A stretch of 64,000 nt of DNA from Urophycis tenuis (Eukaryota > Chordata > Actinopteri > Gadiformes > Phycidae): positions 6,797,235-6,861,234 of the forward strand of contig JAXIVH010000010.1 of assembly GCA_036785325.1 (NCBI GenBank). The letters are read 5' to 3'. Below are positions 11,990 to 49,869 of the stretch, one piece after another. The position numbers and the translations under genes were made by a program. Each line of letters opens with the position of its first letter. Position 1 is the first letter of the stretch. Under the pieces are notes generated by a model that was not told the DNA's origin, did no database searches, and saw nothing but the letters and a program-made list of their open reading frames with translations.

Positions 11990-12498
11990 ACAGGTTTCAC
12001 CTGAATGTGGGTCTGCAGTGCTTGCCGACCTACGCGTCCCGCACATTCGATTGAACTACACCTCCCACAATCCACTTCTGTGAGGTTACTTGTCCATAAC
12101 CACGTGATCCTCCAGCCTCTTGTGGTGGACCTTGGTGGGATGCTGACAGCAGCAGCATCACTGCTGGGAAACCGGTCTGAGCCTCCTGCGGTACTGGTGG
12201 AAGGATGGCACGAGCTCTACCACTTCCACTTTGATAACGAGATGAACTGAGGAGAATTGAGTGGCAACAATTTTTTTTCACGTGGAAATAGCAAAAAAGA
12301 TATAGTTTATAATGAATTATTCGAACGGAGGGCGTCTGGTGATTTTGTAGTGTATCTCGTTATAGGTGTAACAAACGGGCGGAATCCCGCATACTGACGT
12401 CGCCTTTTCAACGTTTTGGAGCCACCAGCGGCGGACGATCCGGGGGTTTATTTATTTTTTTGTGAAAGAATTTCCCAACTCGACCAAAAGGCATTGCG
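11990..12498 (+). promoter_or_regulatory. kif5c: kif5c promoter region and 5' UTR
   Basis: This is the sequence just upstream of the kif5c ATG. It holds AACTACACCTCCCACAATCC near 12053-12072, resembling the ZNF143/SBS promoter element (ACTACAnnTCCCAnnATnC). It also holds a CRE-like TGACGTCG at 12395-12402 and a GC-rich CCACCAGCGGCGGACG near 12423-12438. Transcription probably starts in the last 200 bases, but no TATA box or exact start can be assigned. Confidence 0.45.
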
Positions 12499-37715
<25,217 letters not shown>

Positions 37716-37723
37716 GCAGACAG

Positions 37724-38225
37724 GTGGGTGGAGCCAAGGTGGACTAAGGTTCTGGGGTGGGTAGAGCCAAGGTGGACTAAGGTTCTGGGGTGGGTGGAGC
37801 CAAGGTGGACAAAGGTTCTGGGGTGGGTGGAGCCAAGGTGGACAAAGGTTCTGGGGTGGGTGGAGCCAAGGTGGACAAAGGTTCTGGGGTGGGTGGAGCC
37901 AAGGTGGACTAAGGTTCTGGGGTGGGTGGAGCCAAGGTGGACTAAGGTTCTGGGGTGGGTGGAGCTAAGGTGGACCAAAAGGCTGGGTGGGTGGAGCCAA
38001 GTTGGGCTGAGTACTTGGGTAAGTGGAGTCAAGGTGGGCTGAGTACTTGGGTGGGTGGAGTCAAGGTGGGCTAAAGTTATGGGTGGGTGGAGCCATGGTG
38101 GAGTAACTACAGGGGTGGGTAGGGCCAAGCTAGACTATGGTTATGGGTGGGTTGAGTCAAGGTGAAGTAAGGTCCTGGGTGAGTGGAACCAAGGTGGCCT
38201 AAGGTCCTGCATGGGCGGGGCCAAT
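37724..38225 (+). repeat. 33-bp minisatellite directly after kif5c stop codon
   Basis: About 15 units begin GTGGGTGGAGCCAAGGTGGA. The first seven or so (37724, 37757, 37790, 37823, 37856, 37889, 37922) are 33 bp and nearly identical; later ones drift and shorten to about 32 bp. Because 33 is a multiple of three, the array is open in several frames on both strands. It starts eight bases after the kif5c TAG, at a CAG|GTGGGT that looks like a splice donor. Confidence 0.9.
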
Positions 38226-38979
38226 CATAAACAGAAGCATGTGGGACGTGGCCTCACCGCAGGTTAACGGGTACTGTACCCTGCTTTAGAAGGCATGGGA
38301 ACCGGGCGCTTGGACGTCAGCACGAGAGACAGAGAGGGCGCCGGGACAGGAAGTCTGGAGTCTTTAACATGAATGGAGATCAATAATCTCCTCACTGCAA
38401 ACCAGGTTCCCACACTTACACTAGCTTCCTTCTTTTTGATGATTTAATGCAACAGGGCCGACATGACTTGAATGCTTGATTCATGGATAAATCTAATAAG
38501 AGCTGCCCCTCTTTGCATTCCTCGTTTTAAACGTCATGGTGGCGGGTAAGGAGAGCTCTCTGCGATTCCTCATTGTCCTCTTTCAGAAAGGATTAATCAG
38601 ATTGATTTAATTGCCGTCAGCCCAACTCTCCTTCAATTGGCCCTTTGTGGAGATGAATCCCCCCTCGGTCAGAGAATCCAGAATAATTAATTGCATTTCA
38701 AAGACATTCAGGATTCAATCCGTCCCGAGAGGGCCATGGGAATGGGCCCCGGTAGGTGGCCATTGGTGTTTGCTCCACACTGGTGGCCCCTGGCCGGCCT
38801 CCACGCATCCATATTCAGCCCCGCACGGCAACAGGACCTTTGTGTGCAAAATGCAACATCTGTGGGGTCACAAAGTAGCCCACCTATTGGGGACTTCACT
38901 TTCTCAACCAACTTTGAGTGCAAACGGTTCAGTTGGGATTCCCTTTGGGAAGCCCTTTGAGAGATGTGTTAAATGCAAC

Positions 38980-38994
38980 ACTAGATGGCAGTAT
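38980..38994 (+). promoter_or_regulatory. CTCF-like motif downstream of kif5c coding region
   Basis: ACACTAGATGGCAGT closely fits the CCASYAGRKGGCAG consensus. Motif match only. Confidence 0.3.
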
Positions 38995-39390
38995 AATCCC
39001 ATTTGTAAACATGCACCAAAGCGACATAAAGTTGTTGCTTTTTTTTTTTGAGGACACGTTTGCTTTTGCCAAAAAAAAAAAGCAGAATGCTATTTGACTG
39101 AGCGCTGTTTAATGATAAATGACTTTACACTTACTTTGTTTTTGTTTTTCACAGATAGGAGGCAATAGCTGTGGTATGTCCAGATCCTCTCGTCACAATG
39201 GACCGTACTCCTCAGCCAGAGGAGTTTTCAACTTTTCATTTTATAGGATTTTTACAACAGCTGGGAACTCTCCTCCCCTCACCAATCTGCCTTTACTGGT
39301 ACCACAGACTCCTCATTCACAATGCATTCCTGCTTTATGGCCCACAAGTGCTTTCCTCTTTACCTGTCTATGAGCCTGGCCTGAACCTTG

Positions 39391-39690
<300 letters not shown>

Positions 39691-40103
39691 TTTCTCAACC
39701 TCTATGTCTCTCTCCCTTACTCGATTTCTCCCTCTCTTTCCTCCCTCAGCCTCTCTGGCTCTGTTCTGATGTTGAGTGTACTCGGGTTTAGAACAGAAAG
39801 AAACTAACAATAAATATTAGCACATTTACAGCTCATCCGGCAAATAATGGTTAGTGACAATGACTAGCAAAAAATAGTTTGGATATGGTTTCCTGTTTGT
39901 AAGGGTATACGAAACTCCATACAGGTAGTTGACGCTGAAAACAAAGTGTTGAAATTCCCTTTGGTATTTAGTTTTAATGTTTCATTTTTCAGCCTTATTT
40001 TCAGCTTTATTTTATTTTAGGTAGCACTTTTAAACTGAATGTACCTTTTTGTGGGATTTTTTTACAGATATATATCAGCCAGTGTGTTTTATACATTTTG
40101 TAT

Positions 40104-40105
40104 AT

Positions 40106-40176
<71 letters not shown>

Positions 40177-40180
40177 TTTT
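40104..40180 (+). repeat. (ATTT)n array, about 19 copies, in kif5c 3' UTR
   Basis: A pure ATTT tetranucleotide array. On the sense transcript it would be overlapping AUUUA pentamers, the core of AU-rich instability elements. Confidence 0.95.
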
Positions 40181-41699
40181 GCCAGTACACAAACACTAAG
40201 TGATTTCAAGAGAGAAGCTCAATACATATTGTCATTGTTTATGTCTATGTTTCTTGAGTGTGAATCAAAGTGGATATGCTATGTATAATGACCATCTTAT
40301 AAGCTTTTGTAACTTTTTGGGGGCCTTTCTGAGATCACAGTCTAATGCATTATTGTGAAACCATGACCTCAACTTCCCAGTAAATATAGTCTGTTTGGTT
40401 TTAGTGGTCATTCATGTCTTCATGAATGTGTCTCATGCACTATTGTAATTTACAAGAATTCACTTGATTTAGTGAAGTTATAAATTCAACAGTATACGAC
40501 GTAATGAAAAAGAACATCCATTATAACTGCCTTTTTAAAATATATTCAAAACAATGAAAAAAATACAACACAATGTATGAATTACAAAACACAATGCACA
40601 AATGCGCAAGCATGTCTTAATTGATTGTGAAGTGTTTCCCTGATTTCACTGAGATCAGTTTGATCCCAAAAAGACAAAAATACAATCAGACTAGCTATTG
40701 ATTGAAAAAGTTTGGTCTTCATCTTTTGTATTGAAACTCTCTATACTTCTAAGACCATCATCAGTATGGAGATGGATTCTGGGGGGGGGGGGGGGGGGGC
40801 GGAGTTCTGTTGCTGCTTCGAACATAAAATATCAAATTCTGACATGTTGTGGTTTAACCACTGAGTGCTCTGCCAAATGGATGTGGATGTGAACGGATGT
40901 GGTTAATCGAGATTTAAGGTAGCTTTCTGATTTCCCCCCAGTTCGCACCATACGTGTCGGGTATTTTTTGAGAAGAATATTTATAGAGAATATTTTCTCT
41001 GTGTGGTTTTTTTTTGGACTCAGAAGGACAAGACAGCTGACCGGAGGGGGTGAGAAGAAAAAAAAAGGTTTCTATATTTGTCTCAAAGTTTGTTATGGAT
41101 GAGCGTGGGAGGGTTTGCCGACACAGTGTGGTCACTCTATATCTAGATATATCGTAAGATCTTCATCCCACCCCACACTTGTGCACATGATCTATGTCTC
41201 TACAGGGTTCCTTCATCTGTAACGGTTTTTGTACTGTAACACTCGCTCAACTCACCCTATTTTGTATTGATTCAAGGGTTCCACAGAAATGGACGTACGT
41301 TTTCAGTATTTTACTCTTCTTTTGCAGCTGGTGTCGGTGTGTAACTGACTGACGTGGGTCTTTCACCCTGTTGATAAATGTTCATGTCGTCAAGATGCTG
41401 AAAATAAAATAAAAAGGGTTACACTCACCGCTTACGCCTGAGTTGCATTTCGTGTCCTGACATGGATGGGTCCGTACCCAGCACTCATACCCCATATGCC
41501 CAGAGGCCCTAAACAAAATGGAGCCAGACCCTATGACCTAACTCAGTAGAAATGAAATTGGCATATATAAAAACTACCTAACATTACTGCCTCAACTACT
41601 ATATTAAAGCATAGGAACATATGGGAATAACTCTGGGAAGAGATTCAATATTATAGCAGGTTTCAAGTTTGTACATGGCTTGCCTAGCTCCCTTCTTCT

Positions 41700-41704
41700 G
41701 TGTG

Positions 41705-41793
<89 letters not shown>
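41700..41793 (+). repeat. (GT)n microsatellite
   Basis: A near-pure GT run about 300 bp beyond the kif5c poly(A) signals. Confidence 0.97.
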
Positions 41794-41794
<1 letters not shown>

Positions 41795-41959
41795 GGATTT
41801 AATAGGCAATTTAATAAAATATATTAGGATTCTGAAGCCGACTGCCTTTAGAGTCTAGCAAAATATTTAGATCTATATTTTGGATCTATATTCTCAATCT
41901 TGCTATCTATCTATCAATCTAATCTGAATTAAACACCTTTTTACATTTTTTGACGAATT

Positions 41960-42126
41960 TGGACGCCCAGCTCCGCCCTCTATTGGCAATCTCCGCCTCC
42001 GTTACCTATGCGTCCTGTCTGTCGCTCTTAGGTACCCAGGTACCGGAACGAGGACGCACATCGACGCTGATCAGCATAACGCGAGCCACGCGAGTTCCTG
42101 GTTGACTTCAGGAACACGCACAATAG
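41960..42126 (+). promoter_or_regulatory. lypd6b: Candidate lypd6b promoter and 5' UTR exon 1
   Basis: A GC box-like CTCCGCCCTC (41971-41980) and an inverted CCAAT box ATTGG (41982-41986) precede a CpG-rich stretch. This ends in a good splice donor CAATAG|GTAAGC at 42126/42127. The lypd6b start exon begins at an acceptor (56338), so an upstream non-coding exon must exist. This is the first promoter-like sequence after kif5c. Linking the two is inference; one of the CpG-rich stretches at 47-51 kb is an alternative. Confidence 0.35.
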
Positions 42127-43190
42127 GTAAGCCCGTAGTGCAGCGGAACCAACCGTAACGCCCCTGCGTGTTCATGTCACTGACGTACTCTGTTAAAAAA
42201 ATAGTTTAATCTGCATGTTGGTCACTTGTTTCTTCATTACATATGTTGACACGTCTTTTGACATCCAAGCGTGGCGCATCGTGTACGCGGTCTACTAGTA
42301 GTTGTCTATTGGTTCAGACAGTGTCCAATGACATGAATGCCTTGCATATCCACATGCCGCTAAATCGTTGTTATTCAGTTGTCATAATGAACAATAACTT
42401 CATGAGCTAATTCACGGTAAGACCCCCGCTACTTTTTCAGCCGTGGCGTTTGGTAAACAGCCTTTGTTTTGTGCTCTAGTGTAGCCTAAGCTTTATTTAG
42501 GCGACTGTTGCTGTCCGTTTGCAGTGATACTTTTCCTACCCCGATTTACCTCTCATAGAGAACAGTTTATTCCGCAACATGAAATGAGCCAAGCACTCCG
42601 TGTCTGAAACCTACCACTACAGGATTACCGAAATGGCATATTCCTAGTTGCCAAGAAGCTCCTGTGTGGGCACATTCTTACCCAGTCAACATCAGTGTTT
42701 TTGGTGGACTAAAACCAGGTGGCTGGTCCTAACCATAGGGACTCCCACAACTCTGAGACCAAACCCATTACAGAAATAACCCTTTTCATACTTTTAGGTA
42801 CATAAAAAAAACGAGATCTGCATATTTGTAATCCAGTCACTTGTCAATGTCACCTTGTAAACATGTGCCTTTATTCATAACAGCAGTGCCAATGTGTCTT
42901 CCCTCTGTCTGCATCAGACATCAGCTACTTGTGTTGTAAACACAAGTAGCTGTTTACAACACTACGTGTACGCGTAAACTACAACGCAATGCCTCAAGTT
43001 AGATTGTATGGGATACACACATGCACATGTCAATCATCTGCCCGCCCCACTAATTTAGAGTCTGGTGTCTCTTGTTGCTTTCTTCTTATCTCAGGTCAGC
43101 CATCACTGTTCAGGTCAGCGAGGAGTGAAAGTGATAGCTGAAGCTATAGGGGCCCAGAGAGACAGACTGAGGACGTGAACCGTCCAAGGG
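42127..43190 (+). other. Non-coding stretch, presumed lypd6b intron 1
   Basis: No coding exon seen. A possible small 5' UTR exon follows an acceptor TCTTATCTCAG at 43084-43094, but its donor is unclear. Nearby CTACTTGTGTTG and CAACACAAGTAGC-type sequences at 42927-42955 form a short inverted repeat. Confidence 0.4.
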
Positions 43191-43194
43191 TTAA

Positions 43195-43542
43195 AGGTGC
43201 TGTAGGTAAGATTAAAAAGCTATTATTCAATTCATGATTTGATTTATAATGTTGTGGATATGCCAGAGCTGTATATCAGCAATTAGGGAATCAAGTGCTC
43301 TGTGTTTATCTGCTTCTGTATGAGCCAATTTAGATTTTAGACCGCTCCTGGCTCGACCAAAGAGAGACTGATTGGTTTTGGGAATCCATCTTGTCTGTCA
43401 ATCACCGGTGTGTATATTGCCACACTTATTAATGGTAAAGAAACAGTAGGAGGAGGGAGCAGAGAGGGAGGTGACTTTTTTTGCTTAGTTTCAAAATTCT
43501 GCTCTCTATCTTTACAACTCCCACGTCTTACCTACAGCAGCT
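43195..43542. mobile_element. piggyBac-like MITE with TTAA duplications
   Basis: The left end AGGTGCTGTAGGTAAGATT and the right end, complement AGCTGCTGTAGGTAAGACGT, are inverted repeats of about 17-20 bp. They are flanked on both sides by TTAA (43191-43194 and 43543-43546), the piggyBac target site. The 348-bp interior has no reading frame. Confidence 0.7.
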
Positions 43543-43546
43543 TTAA

Positions 43547-45169
43547 GATGAGAGGGATGGCTAGCATATTGTAGTGCGGCCTATACAATCAAAAAGGAAA
43601 AGCAGCCGTTTGCATCATAGATCCACATCCATATCCCATCTAAATCCACTGTAACTTTTTCTGAAACTGTTAACTGAAGAAGGAAACTTGACTTAGCATG
43701 AGGGATGCTCACCCGCCAGACAATATTCAGCAAATTAGCATTTAAGTAGCCAGACTGCAACAGATGAGTGCATCCTCTCCATTTTAATGCCCTCTTAGTT
43801 TATTCTGTCAAGGTCAGGAAAACTCTTGTGTAGTACCACTCACAACCATGAGTTGTGCTTTAACAAATGCACTAGTTTAAATATTAAACACATGTGTTTC
43901 AATTTGCTCTAGGGGTTTTGAAGTTTTTTTTTTTCCCCTCATCAAGATAGAAAAAAAAAAGTATTTGAGAGATAGAGAGCGGTCTGGCTGTGTACAGATG
44001 TATCTCAGTGTAACGATCTTTAGTCCTACATCTTGTATATCAACCATAGTCTTGGCAGAGAGTCGAGACAGAGCCTGCATGTTTACAGTCTGGGAGGGTC
44101 ACAAATCTGCCAACCAATGACTTTTTTAATGCTAATGGAAAGACTGGTTGTAGATAAGAGTAATGTTTGTTGATTTCTCTTACTTACAAAGCCCAATTGT
44201 GGTGCAACTTTGAGCATGTTCAATTCAATAACCTGAACTATGTAACTGCAATCATACTGTCCAATGTGATTTGTTTTCTGTTTAATTTTGTGTTCATGCC
44301 TTTGTGCATTTATGCACCACTATCGAGTTGTTTTTGAGATGAACGTGGATTTAACATCGATTTTTAGTTTAGTTAATGGGCTAACTTCTTGCCTACAACC
44401 TGCTGACTACACATCTTTTTCGTAAGACGCTGTGCAGCTGAGGCTACAGCTTCTAGCGTCAGCTGGTTCACACTATAGTCTCACTGTGTTTTCCTGTCAT
44501 TGCTGGTTAACTATCTGCATCAAGGGCTACCCGGCTCAAAGCAATTGCCAAGGAATTTGAGAGAGGTCACAGACTACCAATTAACTTTTTACCACCACAA
44601 CCACCAGCACTGCTGTAAGAGAGCCCTGTTTTCTTTAGTTGGCTTTGAATCTGGCCGGCTCTGCAGAGCCGAATTTGAAGATCAAAAGAGTAGACGAATG
44701 AAGAAGATAGGAAAACAAAAAAAGTAAAAATGGCACCTCTATTCTATTATAAACATTCTATTATAGTTTTACTTTGTGGATAGTAGGCCTAATGATTTTA
44801 TAAATGCTTTGTTGCCGTGATATGATTTGAAAGCGTGCTTGGTTTTTGATCACTTATCCAGTGCAGGATGAAAGGAAAGCATCAGGGAAAACCACCCAAG
44901 GAGCATTGTAAATGTAACTCAGGAAACATAAATAAATTCACTGAATCTTTGTAGGCGCAGGATATTTCCTTAGTTGGCCTCGGTGCTCTTGAATCCACTT
45001 TTGTATCCAGTCCATCTTGCGTCGAGATCCCCGAACCCCCAAATTGAAAGCTTTAAAAAATATATAAGTATATATATACAGTATATTGTGTACATATGTC
45101 TGTTCTTTTTAAACGTTCCTCTTCCTATTGTGTAACTGTAGATGATTTGATGGGAGCGTTTTGAACTAC

Positions 45170-45222
<53 letters not shown>

Positions 45223-46780
45223 GCATGTGCATGCGCGCGCACGCCCAGTGTTATCTGTTTTCGGCATCCAATCACGTGCCAACCTTCACCCCGTTAGCCC
45301 CGCCCTGGCGATGTAACTGAGTGGGATTACAGTTATCAGCCCGCTCTGAATAGGCAGCTGTCCTTCCTCGTTTACCTTGGCCTCCATCCCAGGTGGGACA
45401 GCTCAAGGGTTGTTGTGTTTTTTTGTTTTTTTTAACCGCAACCCAAACCAGCAGAATGGGATAGAGTACCCTAATCTCTCATCATCTCTGCAGATTAAAT
45501 CTCAGAGGAGCAAGGTCGATGAAAAGCACAGACCACGGAGAAAAACACCGGGCCCATTAATTCCACCGTAGAACTTTTTTCTTTTTCTTTGTGCCCTTAA
45601 TTAAATGTGCCTTTTTGCTCTGAAGTGCAAAGAAGCACCTTTTACACAATAAGAATAAGAAAATAACCAGCTTTAATGTCCCAATTACACAGGCAACATT
45701 GTTAAGATGTTCTGGAAATCAGAACAGTTCCTTGTTCTGATTTGCCTTTGGGAGAAAATGCTGGCTTCAAATGTAAAACAAGAATGAGGGTGAGATTGAT
45801 GCAGGCTATGGTTTGGTTTGGGTAATCAAACCCCTTCCGTGTAGTCATGGTTACTCTGTGTTGTACTTTGTTTACAGAAGGTAGTGGAATGCAGATCGGA
45901 ATGAAACTGGATGGTTCACCCCTTGTCGATGAAGCCATTTTATTGCCTCTTCCCTGTTTTTATTCAGTCCTTCAATATTCATGATATATTTGTAAACTAT
46001 ATTTGACTCTGAATTCGTTTTTTTATCCAATACAGAGTTTCCCTTATTGAGACGCATCTCAATAAGCCTTGTGTACTCCTCAATCCTTTTTTACTTGTTT
46101 TTGTATCCCCTGGGCCAGCGATTGCACATTAGGGGATCCACTTTTTTTTTTTTTTTTAACTTTAGACGGATTATACCTGTGGTTGGTATTCACCTTAGCG
46201 CTCTGTAAGCTCACTCTGTGCTGTATTGTTAACATTGAGAGGCAGGTCGTTAGCCATGCACTGTTCCACACACCTGAGGTGGGTGGAGTAGCTCGCTGGC
46301 CATTTGAAACCAATTGAAATCTAAGGAGCGTAAGCCTTTTTCACCGTAAATGACTCGGGTCAAGCTGTCAAAGCACAAAGAGACACATCCTCACTCGATC
46401 CGAGATCCTAACAGCGTGTCCGTTTGAAGTGACGGGCCAAGACGGGCCAAAATATCTTGGTGTTTGTCCATTAGTCCCGTAGATCGGGGTCCAGATGACA
46501 TGAATACCCGTCGGTGTGCATCAGGGCAGTGATTGCAGCTCTCGGAAGAGGTGCCTTCGTCTTAATTGGGGAGTTTGCCAACAATCCCGTAGCTCTGAAA
46601 TGTCAGGTCATAGGGGAAATAGTTATTCTCTATCCAGCTAAAGTATGCGGGATGCTCACAAGAGGACAGGCTAGCCAAAACAACCGACTTCATAGTAATA
46701 AGTGGCCCTCCAAAAAACCACTCACCTACTTACGCCTGCTAGCGTTACCTGTAAACCGTTTAAGCTAGCGATACCTGAAA
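43547..46780 (+). other. Non-coding stretch, presumed lypd6b intron 1 or intergenic
   Basis: No recognisable gene or element ends. Contains a (GT)n run at 45178-45216. Confidence 0.5.
45178..45216 (+). repeat. (GT)n microsatellite
   Basis: A pure GT run followed by CGTGTGCATGTGCATGCGCG. Confidence 0.95.
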
Positions 46781-46889
46781 CTATCACATGGAGTTTCTTC
46801 ATGGCCCCGTCCAGCCCCTCTTTCAGCCTTGGCAGGTAGAAGGGAAGAAAAAGGAGGAGGAGAAGAAAAAAAAAGAAAAAAAAGGGGTT

Positions 46890-47230
46890 TGGTTTCGTGG
46901 CGCATTAACGCGGCACAAAGACACCCGTTGTGTGGTTCTGCCGGGCTCCTCCGGGCCGGGCCCCGGCTGGAAACAAGAGCGCGCGAGCGGGGGGGGGGGG
47001 GGATGGGGGGCCACAGCGGTAAGGGGACGCGGCGCAACGTAATCAGACGGTCAATTTAACTGACCCGAGTTTCTCGCCCCCGTGTAATGACCGCGTATTA
47101 AAGGCGGATGGCCAGAACTCCGCAGGGAGCCACCGCCTTCAGGGGAGAATACAGACGGGTGACCTGGTCAAATGGCATCGCCGCCGACGGAGGCGCGGCG
47201 CTACGTGAGCAGGCGGCGAGGCTTCGGTGA
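46890..47230 (+). promoter_or_regulatory. CpG-rich stretch, possible promoter
   Basis: Local GC and CpG content rise sharply against AT-rich flanks, with a G-run at 46990-47002. A short ATG-initiated reading MASPPTEARRY (from 47172) runs into a donor-like GTGAGC. It could be an alternative 5' exon of lypd6b or chance. Confidence 0.3.
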
Positions 47231-49572
47231 AGGGACTTGATTTGGTTTCACATGAGGAAATGCACTGCTCTGTTTACTGTGTGCCTGTGTCTGCTTAGAG
47301 TATAGGTGGATGGGATGGGTTGAGACGAGGTTTATGTCGCACTGAGGAATTTGCTCGAGAGGATTTTAAGTGACCTTGATTGCTGTTAGAATGAAGACAG
47401 AGTTCACAGTTTTAGATTCTGTTACTTTAGGTTCGTTGTGAGGTGTTATTTATCCCCAGGTGGAAAGCAAGGCGTACCTCGGATCAGAAACCAACTATTG
47501 TGTAAGCCAAAAGCGACTTCAGTTCATGACTTTAAATTCAATTAGAGTAAACATTTTTATGTCTTTTTTATTCAGATGAAAAAAATCTTGTGTTTTATTG
47601 CTGTAATTAAAAGAAGGTCAGATGTTGCATTCCTTGGAAAAGCAGGTCTTCTTATTTACAAAGAGCAAACCATGAAGTTAAAAATTCCATGACTTCATGT
47701 AACAACCGGCCATTATATCTTAAGTGTCTCCTGCACTGCACCACCCGCAAAATCATGAGCAAGCCTTCAAGAGTTACTACACACACCAAACCATTTGAAT
47801 TGTGCACACTCTCTTTTATTGCCCACCCATTGACCTGTGACCAACATTTTCCGGTCTTGCTCTGGGCCAACAACTCCCAAAGCCAATAGGTAAAGCAAAT
47901 GAAGAATTCCCAAAACACTAAAGCTGTGAACGTAACTATCGAACAACTGTAGTCTGATATTTGTCATTCTTGTCTCAACAATGAGGTCAGCACAGTCTGC
48001 GGTCAAAAGTTTGAGTGTTGGGCCACTAGGCACATCCATGCTGTCTCCTGCATGGGTTTGCAGTCCATGCATTTGATCATATTACACAAGCTTGCGGTGA
48101 TTACAGTGAAGGTTGATTGGTTTTCCTGGGCTTCACACACTCTCACTCAGAAAATGACAATGAAAATGTCAGTTTCCATGTCGGTGTCATGGTCTCATGA
48201 TTTTACATATGCTCTAGGGCTAGGCTAGAACGTTCCTTAACTATGAATTTTGGTTCAAACCGTATCATCTTTCTTAGTATGTCTCATTGTTGTCTATAGA
48301 TTTTTTTCCAAGTTAACACCATCTGACTGCTCCTCACAGTTCTATTGTAGTATTTCATAAGGGAATATTCAATCAATTCCAGTTGGCCTCCCAGAAGATT
48401 CCTGTGTGGTCTTTGTTAGAAACAAAAGGGTCAACATTGGTGATACAACCAAGCATTTCTCTGGGATAAATCAATGGGCGACACACTGCTGTCTCAACTG
48501 CACAACGTCAGTTTCTGTCACTGCAAAACAATGTGGATGATAACATACTGGAGGGATTAAGGCCTTTTGTTGTTGCGAGAACCAGTTATTACATCAGGGA
48601 GGCCACTGGTGGTGCAAAGTGAATGCTAGCTAACTGAACATTCCTGTACAGTGTGGCAGCGTTTGCCACAGAGATCAAGAACAGTTGGTCAAATATGTAA
48701 TCCAGCTGTTGCCCGTTGTCATATACGCCTAATGTGAGGCCAATTCTTAGTCGGGGGGAGGGGTAGCAAAATGCATACATTTCATGTATGACTATAAAGA
48801 GAGTTCTTACAATGAAACGGCACATTGGTTCTGGATCTGTTCGGATGCATCTGTACAGTCTGTTCTAGATGAAATTGATCGGTTTAAGCTGAATATGAGA
48901 GTGAAGGGCAGAAAACAAAGACATCAAAGGTAACGCTCCTGGCTTAAAGCAATTGGGATGGACTAAAGGCATACCATGCATTACTCAAAACCTTTGGTTA
49001 ACTTGGCATTGCTCCAGGCCATTCTCTCGAGAATTCCTTTGTCACACCTCCCAGCTATTGTTCAAAAAGACACCACGAGATTTTGTCTTCTGCTGTAGGA
49101 CATTGGTGCACATGGTAACACACATGCTCACGTGCACATCTGCATGCAACAGATGCATGCCTGTCCCCAAACTCTTAATAATTCCCTTTCCACCTGAGTG
49201 GATTCTCACTGTGCATTTTGCGCAAGTGTGGAAAAGTCTCTATTTATCTATTTATCTATATATGTCTCTATTTTTTTTACTGCTGGTTTGCTCTTCTATC
49301 ACTTCGTGTGGCTTTGTGATCCTCAAACAGGTAACAACTCCATAGAACTCTGTAGAATTGTACTCCATAGTACAATCTGTTTTGAAAAATGATTAAAATA
49401 GATCCCTCATTGCGGCAGTGACAATAGAGAGCCTAAGCCCCTCTCCTTACCGCTGTCCTCCACGGGACCTTACTCCGCGATAAATACGGTAGTCAACATT
49501 GAGAATGAAACAACAACGCCTGATCCCGTATGGATTCCGTGTCCCTTCCATTTCGGCTGTCAGACCGCCGTT

Positions 49573-49575
<3 letters not shown>
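47231..49575 (+). other. Non-coding stretch
   Basis: AT-rich sequence with no exon, element end or long tandem repeat that I can support on either strand. Confidence 0.5.

Positions 49576-49576
<1 letters not shown>

Positions 49577-49613
<37 letters not shown>
49577..49613 (+). repeat. (CA)n microsatellite
   Basis: A near-pure CA run. Confidence 0.95.
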
Positions 49614-49615
<2 letters not shown>

Positions 49616-49869
49616 ACGTCACATATTTACCCCGGAGGCTGCTAGCAGACTGCCAGACACCCTGAGCCTCGCTCGCTTGTCAGGCGTCTCCCCCCACGAC
49701 CGATGATTCCACATGCCAGCGCCTCAAAGCGGACGGCCTCCCCCAGTGTTGTTTACGACCTGCGTGCCTGTCGGCTGACGGTGGCATTGTCATACAGGTT
49801 GAACAAGAGCCAGGCCGCTCATAAAAACGCAATAAAGTCTAAGAAAAGGTTTCAGGTTTTTTTTTTTTT

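Noticed and set aside
38611..39051. 146-codon plus-strand frame
   Set aside because: No domain or homology, lies in the presumed 3' UTR intron of kif5c, and has no supporting splice sites.
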